Source: Carex sylvatica
Lineage: Eukaryota; Streptophyta; Magnoliopsida; Poales; Cyperaceae
Length of the DNA: 33,520 bases
NCBI GenBank assembly: GCA_964058845.1
Contig: CAXKVR010000747.1
Span: 1 to 33,520 of the forward strand
Reading direction: 5' to 3'
The position numbers and the translations under genes are program-made. Position 1 is the stretch's first letter, and each line of letters begins with the position of its first letter. The notes under the pieces were generated by a model. That model was given only the letters and a program-made list of their open reading frames with translations, had not been told where the DNA came from and did not search any database. Of the stretch, positions 20,101 to 31,542 are shown one piece after another.

Positions 20101-23100
20101 CCTGATTGTTGTGAAAAGAAGCTACTGGAAATATATGAATCTAATGGTAGCAGGGAGGCCGTCATAAATATTCTTTTCCCTGATGGACAGAGATCTGAGG
20201 CACTAGAAAAGCTATCCTCTTCTAGGTGCGATCCTTGAGACTTTTACATATCAGGCTGCTTTGTGTTGTTGTAGAAATACTTTGCAGTAATGGAAGAGAC
20301 CATCTTGTACTTTTTACTTTTTTAAAATTGGGCATCATCCTTTCAGAACCTGAAAATAACATCCTCCCTGTAGAAATGAGAAATCTTATAAACCTTTCAG
20401 CATTGAAATGCTCTGTACAGTTAATAAGTGCCCCACAGTTCAAACATATTCTTTTGAGAAACTTGAAACTGAAGGGCATAAATATTTTGGGATATCAAGA
20501 GGGATAATATTGAGAAAATACCTTTTGTTCTTAGATTCTGATTGTTATTTACTAGAAGGTTGCTTATTGTATCTGTAGTTCCAATATAGCGACATCATGT
20601 AGGTTACGGTTGTTGTTGTAGCCATTTTCTAATGCAAAGATCTGTGTTTAAGAGAGCGTAATGTGGTTAAAAGTATTTTGAGGTTTTTATTTAGTTTGTG
20701 CCATACTGGTATTATTAGTTAGTGTATATATCTTGTTAGATCCCATTGAGTGTCATATCTCCTAATAAATTTAGCTGAGTATCTGTCATACCTCCTTTTG
20801 GTGATACACCCCAGACACAACAAAAGTATCTTCATACAACACGATTAGGATTAAAATTCTATAATGGAGATGAGCTTGAGCGAGCACAGCTATCATTAGG
20901 CTATTTATTAGTAAGGTCAAAGCATGCTCGAGCCTTGGATTAGCCTCGCTTTGTCCGGAGTTTTAAGTCCAGTTCCATTCAAGCTCTATTGTTGACTTGT
21001 GACATTGCTAGATATTATTATTTCAACTTTATACAATGGTGGATGGATAATAACTTTGATGCTATAAATTTTCAAGTAGATAACAATGCAAATTTAGCAG
21101 ATATGATATAAACAGTCAGCATTCATAAATTAATGGGCAGATTATATTAAGATATGTCCCAGGCAAGATGCCCTTTAAATTAGGAAATTTGATCTCTATT
21201 CAAATTTTGATATTGATCAAGCAGTTCACCAGCTGCAATCTGACCTTGCCGTTCCTCATGCAGACAACAGTAGAAAACAAGCTCGTAAATGTATGCAATA
21301 AGAATATATTTAGTGGCCTACTGTGCAATGAGTATGGTTTAAACAAATGCAGATAAATATCTCAATATTTCTGTATCAAACATATTAACAAATGCATGCA
21401 TGATATATTCAAAAATAAATGCATGACAAGTCAATTTTTAACCAATCAAAAAGGCATGTAGTGTATACCTTTAGTTAAATGAGGGGAGCAACGCATACCA
21501 CATACCTCAATTCATGCAGATGAAGTTTAGTTGAGAATGGATTGGTGGATTTCTTTATCTTTCCTTGAATAATCACAAAATAGTATAATTAGAGGAATGC
21601 ATCTATTAATAAGAATATCTAATGCTGCATCATCGTGGTCGCTGTTGATATTATCAAAATTTTCCCACTAATAACCCAATCTGGAGTTCCCATTATAATA
21701 CTGAACTGTTGAATCTGATATATATCATATTTAATATTCTTGCAAAAGCACGTCCCATTGCAAACATTGTTTTGGTAGGTTTTGAGAGTGCAAAAAATAT
21801 TCATCCACATTATTGTATTACTCGAGGCCCTTAATTTGTAGTGAAACCAATATCGCAATGTTTATTTGCGGTATTGGCTAGAATATCATAACAATAATAT
21901 TTGATGGCAAAATTTTGTTAATAGTTTACAGATTTTTTAGGGATATTTACGGTATTTGGTGCAATCAAAACTTGGTGGCAGACCCCTAGTATCTCCGATA
22001 TAAATTATACTATTGAAGTTGATTTATTCACAGAGTGCTTGGCCTGTGCTCAAGTGTTCTAACCACAATCATGAAGCCTGGCTCTAACTTCTCTGGGGGG
22101 GGGGGGGGTTGGTTTCCTTGAATGTGAACGATGGCAATTATAAAAATCTTTGCTTTTGTCATGTTGTTAAAATTTGTAAGTTAAATTATTTATTCCATTT
22201 ATTGCTTTTCCAAAATTAAGTTTCCAAAGAAATTAACAATAGCTTTGGATTTATAAATTAATTTCAGCTCTGAGCCTTATTTGGAGGTCTACAGTAACCT
22301 TTATTACTTCATTGCACAAGCTGAAGATGCCAGTGCTGCAGAGAAATATGCTGGGTTTGTGCTGCAAAAGGAAGGGGAAGATTTTGTGGAGCAAAATGCA
22401 AATTTCTTCAAGTATGACCTGCTCTACAATCCCTTACATTTTGAGAGCTGGCAGAAACTCGCAAATATTTATGATGAGGTATTACTTGGCTAATGTCTTT
22501 TACTGTTTGGGTAAGATAAACTATTTGGTTTCAGATTTGATAGTTTTCTATATATATAGAATCTCTCAAGTGTATGCCCACAGGCCACAAGGTCTTTGTT
22601 TACCCAATTCTTTTGAATGTTTTTTCGAGCTGGGAAAATCTTGTGTTAATTTTTGATGCAGGCCATCTGAATTTGGAAATGTGATGACCATCTTGTAACC
22701 TGACTTGCAGGAAGTGGACCTGCTGTTGAATGATGGCAGCAAATGCATGAGCATTTCTGATTGGAGAAAGCACACTGCTCTGCATCAAAGGGTTCAGGCA
22801 GGGAGAAGGTGCAGTAGGCGATGCTTGCTTATAACTTTAACCCTAGCAAGTACTTCCTCTGACGAGGTACCTCTATCTATCGTTTGTAGTTTTCAATTGT
22901 TTTTAGTTTCAGATGGTCCTGATCTGAAGGTGAAAGCTAAATAAAAATAATCATTTATTACCTTTGCTTTTTTACAGAGCCAAACAAATGAGTTATTGGC
23001 ACTTGGATATTATGATGTACTACATAATGCTGTGCCATTTTACGATCAAAGATCCCTGGTGTTCACCAAGGATGCTGAATGGTTGGCATTTTGTCAGAGT

Positions 23101-26100
23101 TCAATGAAGCATTTTGAGAAGGCTTTTGCTCTCAGGTACATTCTTTCGACTCGTTTTCCTTTCTCTGGTCATAACCCCTAATTGGTCCCCTCCACACTTT
23201 ATGTTTCATCCTAAACAATTGGCCCTGTTAACTCAGTATATGAATGACTAAAATGCCCCTTTGTGTTTTGTTATTTCCCACCTCAAAAAGCTAGTGGGAT
23301 ATTCAAGGTTTGTTTTAACAATTCTTCTATTTCCCTCCATAAACCAAATTCCAGTCCAGAGTGGCTCCATGCCCTTTACCTGGGAAAGCTTTGTGAAAAG
23401 TTGGGGCGCCCTTCTGCCAAAGCATTTTGGTACTACTCGAAAGCTAGAGAGTTAAAACCAACTGCAGTTGACCCTTTCTATAGGCTTCATGCGTCACGTC
23501 TGAAGTTGCTTTATACCCATGGCAAACAATCTTATGTGATACAGGTTTGATTCATTTTATACTTAAGAATTGCATTACCAGCATGAAACCGACATGTGAC
23601 ATGGAAAAGAAAAGGAAAAAAACAGAAATGGGACACTTGTGGACCAACAAGGCTCATGCCGATAAGAAGTTAAATAATAATGGCGGCAGTTTCAAATCAT
23701 GGTTTATTCATATCTTTATATAACTAATGAAGAATGTTATCTGTAAATTGACTAGCACCAAGTACTTCCACCAAAATTGGAACTCATCCTTGCTTTTTAT
23801 TATTTCATTTTCTTGCATCATTTTTTTTTTTTTTTTTGCAGACAGTCGCTTCTTATGCCTATAACGAATCTGCGAAGGAAGCCATCTGTGTCATGCTTGG
23901 ATGGGAAAAAGACAATCTCGACCCCTCAAAATGCAATGACGAAATGATGGATTTGCCCAAAGATGGAGGAAATTTGGGTCTAGAATTAATTGAGAAGGCT
24001 TGGAGTGTCCTTTACAATGATTGCCTGTTAGCCTTAGGGAGTTGTGTGCAAGGAGAACTTAAGCACTTCCACAAGGCTAAATATAAGATTGCACAAGGGT
24101 TGTATAAGAGGGGAGATCTAGGCGATTTAGAGAGAGCCAGAGACGAGCTGTCATTCTGCTTCAAGTCTTCACGAACTTCTTTTGCGATAAATATGTGGGA
24201 AATTGATGCGACGGCCAGAAAAGGAAGGTAATATTTTCAAAAGTAAAAGAATACAAAAATGGAAAAAGTTTATCAAATATTTTTGATATATTATCGAAGT
24301 TAGGAGTGCGAGTCTTTTCATTTATAGTTTTTTTCATTTGTATAAATGTAGCAGTACATTTTTGACCTAGTGTACTATTGGAAAAATAGCTTCTACATTT
24401 TTTTCTCTTGTGGTTTTTGTATTCACAGGAGGAAGAATATAAGTGTTAGTGGGGGCAAGATAAGCCTGAGGCCTAGCTTATCAGAAAGTTCCCGCAAGTT
24501 CGTCACTTGTATCAGGAAGTACTTGCTGCTTTACTTTAACCTCTTGGAGAGAACTGGTGGCGTGTGTACTCTAGAGCGGGCCTATACCCATCTTTGTACT
24601 GATAAAAAGGTATCAGTAATACTCGTTACTAGATAAATCTCAACACAGCACACTGGTTAAAGTACTAGTTGGTTCAGTACCTTACTGCTTCGACCATATG
24701 GGTCATGACTTGTTGGGGGCACTGTTTCTTGTATGTCTGATAATTCGTAAATTGCTAAGATCTTGTGTACTCCATCAAAATCAGAATGTGATATATGCCC
24801 TTGCATTGATAAATATCACATATACCAATCCAAAATATCTGATATCACACCGAGTCCTGCAAAAAATAAAATAAATTCGAAGTTTCGTCCTCTTCTTTTA
24901 AAAACTCTACTTCACTTCAAATTACTCCCATAAAATGGAGAGAAATTATACATGCAGTAGTTACTGTGTTCTAGAGGGGTATGTAAGATATTTTTCATTC
25001 TCCTCTGTTACTTAAATTTGATATATCACTATTTGTGGTGATAAACTTGGAAATCATTCCAATCTTCATATAGGATACATCACCTCTAGCAACTATAGAA
25101 AGAACAGCTTTAGTTGGAATTTGTTTGTGTGCATCTTAGTTTTTATGCCAAGGTAATATCCTAATGGATCTTATTCATGACTTCATTTTATGCAGTTTTC
25201 TGTGTGCATAGGGGACCTTGTTCCAGTTGGCCTAGGCAAGTATATCCAAGTGCTTGCTTCTGCAATGCAAAATGCACAGGATACTGCTTCTGTCGAGCAG
25301 CTATTGGGGAGAATGTTCACTGCTCTTATGGAGAATGTGAGCTTGTGGGGTGACATTGGCAGTCTACCCGAAGTGATTTGTCCAGATCTGTCAGAAATTA
25401 ATCTCCTTGGGTAATCTCCTTAAATCAAGTTCTCTTTTGGAACAAAAATTAACAGTTGAACAAAAGAAATATGTAACTGTTAATATTGGCTTAATTTTGT
25501 TATAGGAGTAAATATATTAAGGCTCATTTCATCATTGAATACTAATTTCCAAGCAAAAGGTACCAAAAGAGAGACAAACTAGCCCATTTGGTGTAATACC
25601 ATAACAACCAGGTATAATAACATATGTAATGGTATTAGCAATTTTTCCTGCTTGGTTCGAATTCCTGGAATAAGCATGTGGGTATTCTGATTTCTCCAAG
25701 GCAGATGAATGTATGTTCATACCACTTTGTGTCACATAAATATTATTTCTTATTGCTTGTCATGTTACAGATATATCCACCGGTACATCCAGATGTTGGA
25801 GAGAAAACTCCAACTTGATCAACTTGAATTGATAAATGAAAAAATCCAAAAGCGTATCAATTACCCCAAATTCTCCAACAACAACTTAATAGAAGTCAGC
25901 AAGCTTGCTTCTTTCTCCTGGTGCTGGTGCCTTTTAATGAAACTTGCATCAATTAGCGCTGTTCCTGAGACAGCTCAGACCAACCATAATGATAGCCGGG
26001 CCCCAGTGTCAGAAAATGTCCTCATGCTCTATGCCAACCTCCAGCCTGATGAGCTCCTGATGTCAAGGCCCACTGGGCCAGCAATGTCAAGAGGTATTGA

Positions 26101-27202
26101 CATGAACTTGTTTGAAACTCTATCCAGAATTAGTAACTTGCAAATCAGGCAGGTGGCAGAAGAGAAAATGGAGGAGGCAATTAATTTGATGAGGTCTTGT
26201 TATAACTTCTACCGGGAGAGCATTTGTGGGACCCTCCCCTCTGGGATACACTTATACACTGTTTTGGCACCTCCAGCTGTTCCAACGAGTAAGGGACAAT
26301 TGAAAGAACCAGTTGAAGATGCGGGAAACATAGACTTCAGTGTTCCTGATAAGCTTCTGCTGTGGGCATATGCTTTAATTAGGGGCCAGTATTGTAACAT
26401 ATCTGCAGTGGTCAAGTACTGTGAAGAAAAGAAGGTAAGAAGTAAATCTTTTCAACTCTTGTTGAAGTTTGCTAGGTTTATGAATAGCTTTGGTAATTGA
26501 CCTGGAAAAATATGGTGGTGAGTGCAGCTAAGAAGAAGGAAGGGACTTCCTGGTATTTCCAGTGCATCTCCTTTACCTGCTTTGCGACTGTCGGCATCAA
26601 ATACTATTGCCAACACAACAGGTTTGCTTTCAGAATCTCATCCGTATTAGATATACAAACTGCCTATGTAGAGATCTTATGAAAAAAGGTAGACTAAAAT
26701 GCCTCTCGGAGAAGGGAGCTGGAATAGAAATTTTATACTAATTTAATTTATTTGCAAGGAAGATACTGTGAATCATTCGTTTTGTTATTTTCCTTATTAA
26801 AATGAAAAAAAAAGATATTGGGGCTGTTGTACAGCCTTTTTTCCGTTTACTTTTTGTTTATTTACATATAAACATTTATTTTTCTCGTGTGTGTGTTTGG
26901 GGGTGAGGGGTGAGGGGTGGGGATTGTTTCTGTAAGAAATGTGAGAATATTTAGGCTTAGAAGGGTAAACAATGGGCATAGAGAAATGGCTGGATTATGA
27001 AGGGCGGCCTTTTGGCAATCTGAAAACTATGTAGTCACAAGATCTAATTCTTGTTCTGTTCAATTATTTGCCAGGCATAGACAGGGGAGAAGGAAGTGTG
27101 GACCCAAGTGATGCTGTGTTGCCAATGGACCCCTTAGAGGGACCCACCACTTCTGTCGTGGCCAATGAAACTGACATGACAGGCCCTGATGGTATGATGT
27201 GA
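14133..27202 (+). CDS. CABIN1: CABIN1 homologue, TPR subunit of the HIRA histone-chaperone complex
   Basis: Twenty coding exons: 14133-14135, 14232-14306, 14780-14940, 15526-15737, 16159-16403, 17014-18294, 18701-18910, 19249-19396, 19502-19734, 19990-20225, 22268-22478, 22711-22866, 22978-23135, 23355-23544, 23842-24227, 24429-24609, 25196-25410, 25771-26434, 26528-26621, 27075-27202. All introns are GT-AG, every phase agrees, and the total is 1,728 aa. The protein starts [23 protein letters not shown]-like helices lie at about 27-150 ([20 protein letters not shown]) and about 1110-1170 ([20 protein letters not shown]). A basic low-complexity patch follows residue 255. Known: CABIN1 works with HIRA and ubinuclein to place histone H3.3 independently of replication. 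The plant protein at Arabidopsis At4g32820 is about 1,870 aa; this model is somewhat shorter, partly in the linker of exons 5-6. The last two exons (residues 1656-1728) are least certain. Confidence 0.92.
20226..22267 (+). other. CABIN1 intron 10, 2.0 kb, longest intron
   Basis: It separates exon 10 (ending LEKLSSSR) from exon 11 (starting [14 protein letters not shown]); phase 2 donor and acceptor match. Reading through the donor meets a stop almost at once. It contains a G14 run at 22095-22108 and a hairpin (CCAATATCGCAA, 7-base loop, TTGCGGTATTGG; 21847-21877). I found no coding insert or clear transposon ends. Confidence 0.75.
22095..22108 (+). repeat. G14 homopolymer in intron 10
   Basis: Fourteen consecutive G in otherwise AT-rich intron sequence. 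Length may vary between individuals or be misread by sequencing. Confidence 0.9.
26899..26922 (+). other. G-quadruplex motif in the last CABIN1 intron
   Basis: Four G-runs (26899-26903, 26907-26910, 26914-26917, 26919-26922) are separated by loops TGA, TGA and T, a textbook G4 pattern. It follows a short GT repeat. The G-rich strand is the transcribed message sense, so it could form in the pre-mRNA of the intron 26622-27074. Confidence 0.75.
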
Positions 27203-27420
27203 GGAGTGTTTGTTTGTTTGCGCTTTGTTGCTTTCGTATGATGTGAGTCATGCAAGGGCAACATAGCATTTTGTGACTTGGATCAGAGGATGTTTTAGGG
27301 GATCGTTATTCTGGTGATGTTTTGTTCTGTTTCCTGTACTATTTGAAAGTTGCTAATTAAAATGGTATTAGTTTGTGGCAGTTCTCTTGTGTTTGTTGAA
27401 GAAAATCCTGTTGGAGTTCA
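27203..27420 (+). other. probable CABIN1 3' UTR and polyadenylation region
   Basis: Sequence after the stop codon is T/G-rich (repeated TTGTTTG and TTTTGTTCTG), as in plant far-upstream elements, then AAAGTTGCTAATTAAAATGG near 27347. There is no canonical AATAAA close by, which is common in plants. The end point is approximate. Confidence 0.4.
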
Positions 27421-27779
27421 ATTAGGGAAAAAAAAGAAGGATTTTAGCGGAAGGGAGCAAGATAAATATATTAATCAAGGATTTGAATTTATCATTTAAA
27501 AAAAAATATAGTATGAGTTGTGAAATTAAACTTGAAATTATTTTATGAACCTCTTTGATGAGCGTTCCTAATAGCTCAGCAAATAATATCTAGCTAGCTA
27601 CCATAAAAGGTTTCGAACAACTCCAATTACAGGGTAACCTTTTTGAATCACTTATTAGCTTGAAGAAATCACCTCATTGAAGGCCGCTGTATTGCTTTTT
27701 GTTTTTCGAAGGCCACTATTGCTTTTTGTAGTAAGGTTATCCGTATGTCCAATTAATCCAAGGATATTCAGCTCCTATT

Positions 27780-27829
27780 CACTGCCAGTGAATCACCGGT
27801 CTTTTCACCGCCGGTGAATCACCGGTCTT
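27780..27829. repeat. 26-bp-period tandem duplication with ACCGGT palindromes
   Basis: CACYGCCRGTGAATCACCGG followed by TCTT occurs at 27780-27803 and 27806-27829. Each copy holds CACCGGT-type inverted matches (CCGGTGAATCACCGG in the second), so each can form a small hairpin. Confidence 0.8.
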
Positions 27830-28257
27830 ATCGGGTGAGAGGCATTTTTTTTGTGAGACTGATAAAACTTTTAGGGCCCGATCTCTTTATTGTCTGTCAA
27901 TACGTTTACCTTGAATCGAACATTACATGGGAAAGAAGGGAATTATCACTTGAAAGGATTTGAAATGTAAGAACATATCTTTGGTTCATTAATAAAAGAT
28001 AATATCTCTAGTATTTTTTTTTGAGAAATGTTTCATCTATTTTATTTTTTAATTTATTTATTTAATTGTATTATTATAATTATATTAATAAAAATAATTA
28101 TATAATATTAAACATTTTAGAAGAAAAAATAAGATTTTTCACAACTAATCTCACGATACAACTGAATGTCCATTTCAATATCCATTTCAATACATTTTTA
28201 TAATCAGTTCTGTGTATATCGATAATCTTGAGTTCTCACTTTGACTTTTCCAAAAAG

Positions 28258-28555
28258 TGGATTCTCATTAAATTTTATCTCACGCAATTATGTGATAAAC
28301 TAACATGTACTACTATAGTATATAATGTTAGGTTAAGGTAACATTAATGAGGCGTTACAAGGGCCCACTTGTAAGTGTAAAGAGCTCACATAATGTGTGT
28401 ATATGTACTCATAGGTTTCTATTTTTTTAAAACTGAATTCTCATTCCCGTCAAATTCTATGCTGCACAATTATGTGACAAACTAACATGTCCTACTATAG
28501 TATGTAATGCCAAGTTGAGGTAACATGGAGGAGGCCTTACAAGGGTCCACCATAA
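28258..28555. repeat. diverged direct repeat, about 115-bp units, 182-bp spacing
   Basis: Unit 1 (about 28258-28373) and unit 2 (about 28433-28555) share GATTCTCATT-like starts, CAATTATGTGAYAAACTAAC, TACTATAGTATRTAATG and TTACAAGGGYCCAC in the same order. CAATTATGTGA begins at 28285 and 28467. The origin is unknown; the copies do not look like LTRs of an intact element. Confidence 0.75.
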
Positions 28556-28989
28556 TGCTCTCTTGGAGCTGGGGCATGCCACATAATTACTCTTTTTTTT
28601 TGTTGTTGGAAAAAAAGGCATGTAATGTCCGTTCCATTAGAAACAGAAGAAACTATTAGATGTCCTAATCTCAGTCTGAGAGTGGCACCCTTGGCCCATT
28701 AAATAAATAAATAAAAAAAAAACCCAGCTTACTAAACTGTTTAGGTAGCACCCACTATCATTATATGGAACCTAAATATATTACAAGTCTTAATGCAACA
28801 CAAAGGATAACAAAACAACCATCATCAGAAGTTCATTTTTAACATCACAAAAGTTTTGTCATGAGATCATCAGTAAGCCCTCCATCATATTTCCTTCATA
28901 GGTTTTAATTGCATGCTTGCTGAGTCCCAAGCCTGTAGAGGGACACATAATTACTTCTCTCTTTCTATTTTTTGGTTGGTATTCCGCAC

Positions 28990-29723
28990 CAGTGTTGTAA
29001 AATGCGGTTTCTATGCGGTATGCGGAAGGTCACCGCATACCGCATATACGGTATACGGCCGCATATGCGGATTTTTATGTGGATTTATATATGCGGACTA
29101 AAAAGTTAATAAAATAAAATAATGCTGTATATTAATAATATTATGTGTTATTAGGCTAAAAAATTATGCATAATAATATATATTTTATGAGTTGGTATTC
29201 AAAGGTTTAGCCCAATATAATTCAGCCCAAATCCATATGCATGCAAGGAGGTCCGTGAAAGATTGTTGCAAACTTGGCAACTTAGCAATCATTCCGTTCT
29301 TTAGATCTTTAAATAATATATAAAGGTGAAACCGTGTGTAAGCACGTGGCGCTCTGCAAGTGAAAGCGCGCTCAGCAAGGCAAAGAACTCCGGTACATTT
29401 AATCTTTTTAGTCCCACACCTCTAAACCAAAGAAAGTGCATCTCTTGTGAGCCTATAAAAGAAGCTGCGAACCTCGAAATAAATAACTCGACTGGACTAA
29501 TCCGGATGAGGAATAAGAATGGGTTTCGATTTTATATTGGATATCCTTCATTGATTAAAATTTTTAGAATTCAGATCCGGATCTTTATTTGTTAATACAT
29601 AAAATATTTTAAGTGGACTAAAATCTGCATATTAATCCGCATAGTCGGATTCTATGCGGCCGAGGACCGCATACGCATATGCGGCCGTATATGCGGCCGC
29701 ATAGGCTGCATTTTATTACACTG
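28990..29723. mobile_element. non-autonomous hAT transposon, 734 bp
   Basis: The perfect 8-bp target duplication TTCCGCAC lies at 28982-28989 and 29724-29731. Terminal inverted repeats are CAGTGTTGTAAAATGCGG on the left and CAGTGTAATAAAATGCAG on the complement of the right. CAGTG ends and 8-bp duplications are the hAT signature. About 120 bp inside each end is crowded with ATGCGG/CCGCAT and GCGGCCGCATAT motifs in both directions, like the subterminal transposase-binding repeats of Ac/Ds-type elements. There is no transposase. The open frame at 29326-29595 has no recognisable domain. Confidence 0.9.
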
Positions 29724-29758
29724 TTCCGCACTAACATCATTGGAAGTTAATTGCAACA

Positions 29759-31542
29759 CTACTGATCTACAAAAACAATATCAATTTTCTCTAAGGTCTC
29801 AAAAGTAGCCTTCAAAGCACTTGTCAGTTCCTCTAATCGCTTATGTTGCATTGAGCATTTAATCCTGGCTGTCTTGAGGTGGCTAAACCTAATACGGAAG
29901 CGCAGCTCCGTTGATTCATTTTCTCCACCTCTAATATGTTCAAGTTCCTGTTAAGTTAAAACAAAATAATTAGTGTGATTGAAAAACTTTTTATTTGCCA
30001 TGAATGATATTTACACCGTATTTATTAGAAGAAAATAATAGACCATCCTCATAAAGCGGAAAAACCCTTTACCACAAAAATAAAAATAAAATCAAATTCA
30101 AACTTCTACCAAAAATTACATTTTGGTTTTGCTCACACGGAAATTAATAATCAAACAATATATTTTACATCTCTCGAAAGTGTTTCCTCCATCCTAGGAT
30201 CTTTGAAGAAAACATTTAATTTGTTTAAATTTCCTTCTTCACTACATAACTGAACATATGTTTAGTTTTAGGAAAAGATGACAGAACAAAAGAAAAATAA
30301 CTGTTATTACAATTTTTGCAAGTATATATTTGGAGGTCTTTAAACTATATATAGATTAATAAATTAATAACAAAATCAAAATGGCCTTTACTTAACTTCT
30401 CTGTGACCCAACTTTTACCATGTTAGTTAAGGGGCTTTTACAATTTACAAAGACCAGAAATTATGGTTCAAATACATGTAAATATTGGTTTGCATGCTCA
30501 AATCTCAAACATGGTACTAATCCGCAATTAATTTGAAACTTTGGAAACTCCCTTTTAGTTTCATAAAAACAAAAAAGTACCTCATTATGGCACAGGGTAA
30601 GTTTCTCCAAATTGGGTGAAAGGTGAACAAACTGCACAAGAGGGCTAAAATAGGCACTCATATCCCATTCACCAAGGTACAAGCTCTTAAGGTTTTTAAA
30701 AGTCTCACAATAACGCAATTTTTTTTGTAGCAAATCTATAAACAAGAGGGAACAATAACTAATTAGCAACACTTAAAATTGGCTATAAGCATTTGTCTAT
30801 ATTAGTTATATGTTTGAAAATAATTCCATAAAACCAGGTGCCATACCTTTACAATAGTATTTGTAATCAACCCACAATCCTTATAAAAGTATTCTCCAGA
30901 CGTCAACTCAATATATGTAGCATTATAAAGACCCTTGAGAAGCTCATACCCACTATGTCTATTCAGGTATTCAGCAGGAGTGAAATAGCGAAAATGCAAG
31001 TGAGCTGTGACCAGAGATGCCATGTTCTTTAGCACAACTTTTCCAAGTATTGCATTAACATGTAAATAGAGGAGGCTAGTAGTTGAGATATGGATTTTGC
31101 TTATTGTGTTGCAGAAATGATCTTCAATACTCAAGACTTGTCCGTCATGAGTTATGACCGCCTCATTCATGACTCATGAGCTGATCTTCTTTGACGACTC
31201 TTTCATGACTCATGATCTAATCTTTTATGAGTCATGAGCAACTACATGACCTGTCTCGACAGTTTTCTTCTTAGATTTATTCGTTTCTTTTTTGAGTAGA
31301 TGCATATCTTAACATATTAGCTCGTAAATCCAACAACAATTAAAGTTGAAGCATGGTAAATCTCTCCACAAGTTCTCCCATCTTTTTGACAACACACAAG
31401 TTTGTACCGCTTGTCGTGTCATCAACAGAGACAAGATGTGGAGAAGAAGATCATCAGGTAGGTCAATTAATCTATCAACATCGCTCATCTCCACACGCCT
31501 CCTTTTGGTTGCCATTTGTTCGGGTCTCGTGTTGGTTGCCAT
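29759..31542 (-). pseudogene. decayed F-box/LRR/FBD-type gene
   Basis: Exon 1 (from ATG 31542) carries a clear F-box: LIDLPDDLLLHILSLLMTRQ, then VQTCVLSKRWENLWRDLPCF. Exon 2 (about 31170-30847) has LRR-like text (KGLYNATYIEL). Exon 3 (30735-30581) has FKNLKSLYLGEWDM and HLSPNLEKLTLCHNE. Exon 4 (29947-29759) ends in FBD-like LEELTSALKATFETLEKIDI and a stop. Known: such proteins recruit targets to SCF ubiquitin ligases. Signs of decay: the LRR segment of some 150 residues expected after the F-box is missing, with only about 140 bp between exons 1 and 2; a stop lies just before the exon 2 frame; and exon 2 ends in phase 0 whereas exon 3 needs phase 1, with an A8 run at its start. A short expressed form cannot be excluded. 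Confidence 0.7.
31167..31237. repeat. three copies of TCATGACTCATGA-like palindromic motif
   Basis: TCATGACTCATGA occurs at 31167-31179 and 31203-31215; an inverted near-copy (TATGAGTCATGA) is at 31226-31237. Each contains TGACTCA, the core bound by GCN4/AP-1-type bZIP proteins. They lie exactly where the middle of the F-box gene is missing, so they may mark the deletion or a small insertion. Confidence 0.75.

Larger units (their letters stand above)
27421..28981. other. intergenic between CABIN1 and the F-box relic
   Basis: No gene seen. It holds two repeat structures listed separately (27780-27829 and 28258-28555). A further loose direct similarity (ACATAATTACT followed by a T-rich tract) links about 28578 and 28946, suggesting an old duplication. 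Confidence 0.5.

Noticed and set aside
20226..20507. 93-codon frame starting at the CABIN1 intron 10 donor
   Set aside because: It is in a different frame from the exon. Exon 11 at 22268 restores the expected phase and conserved sequence, so this is intron.
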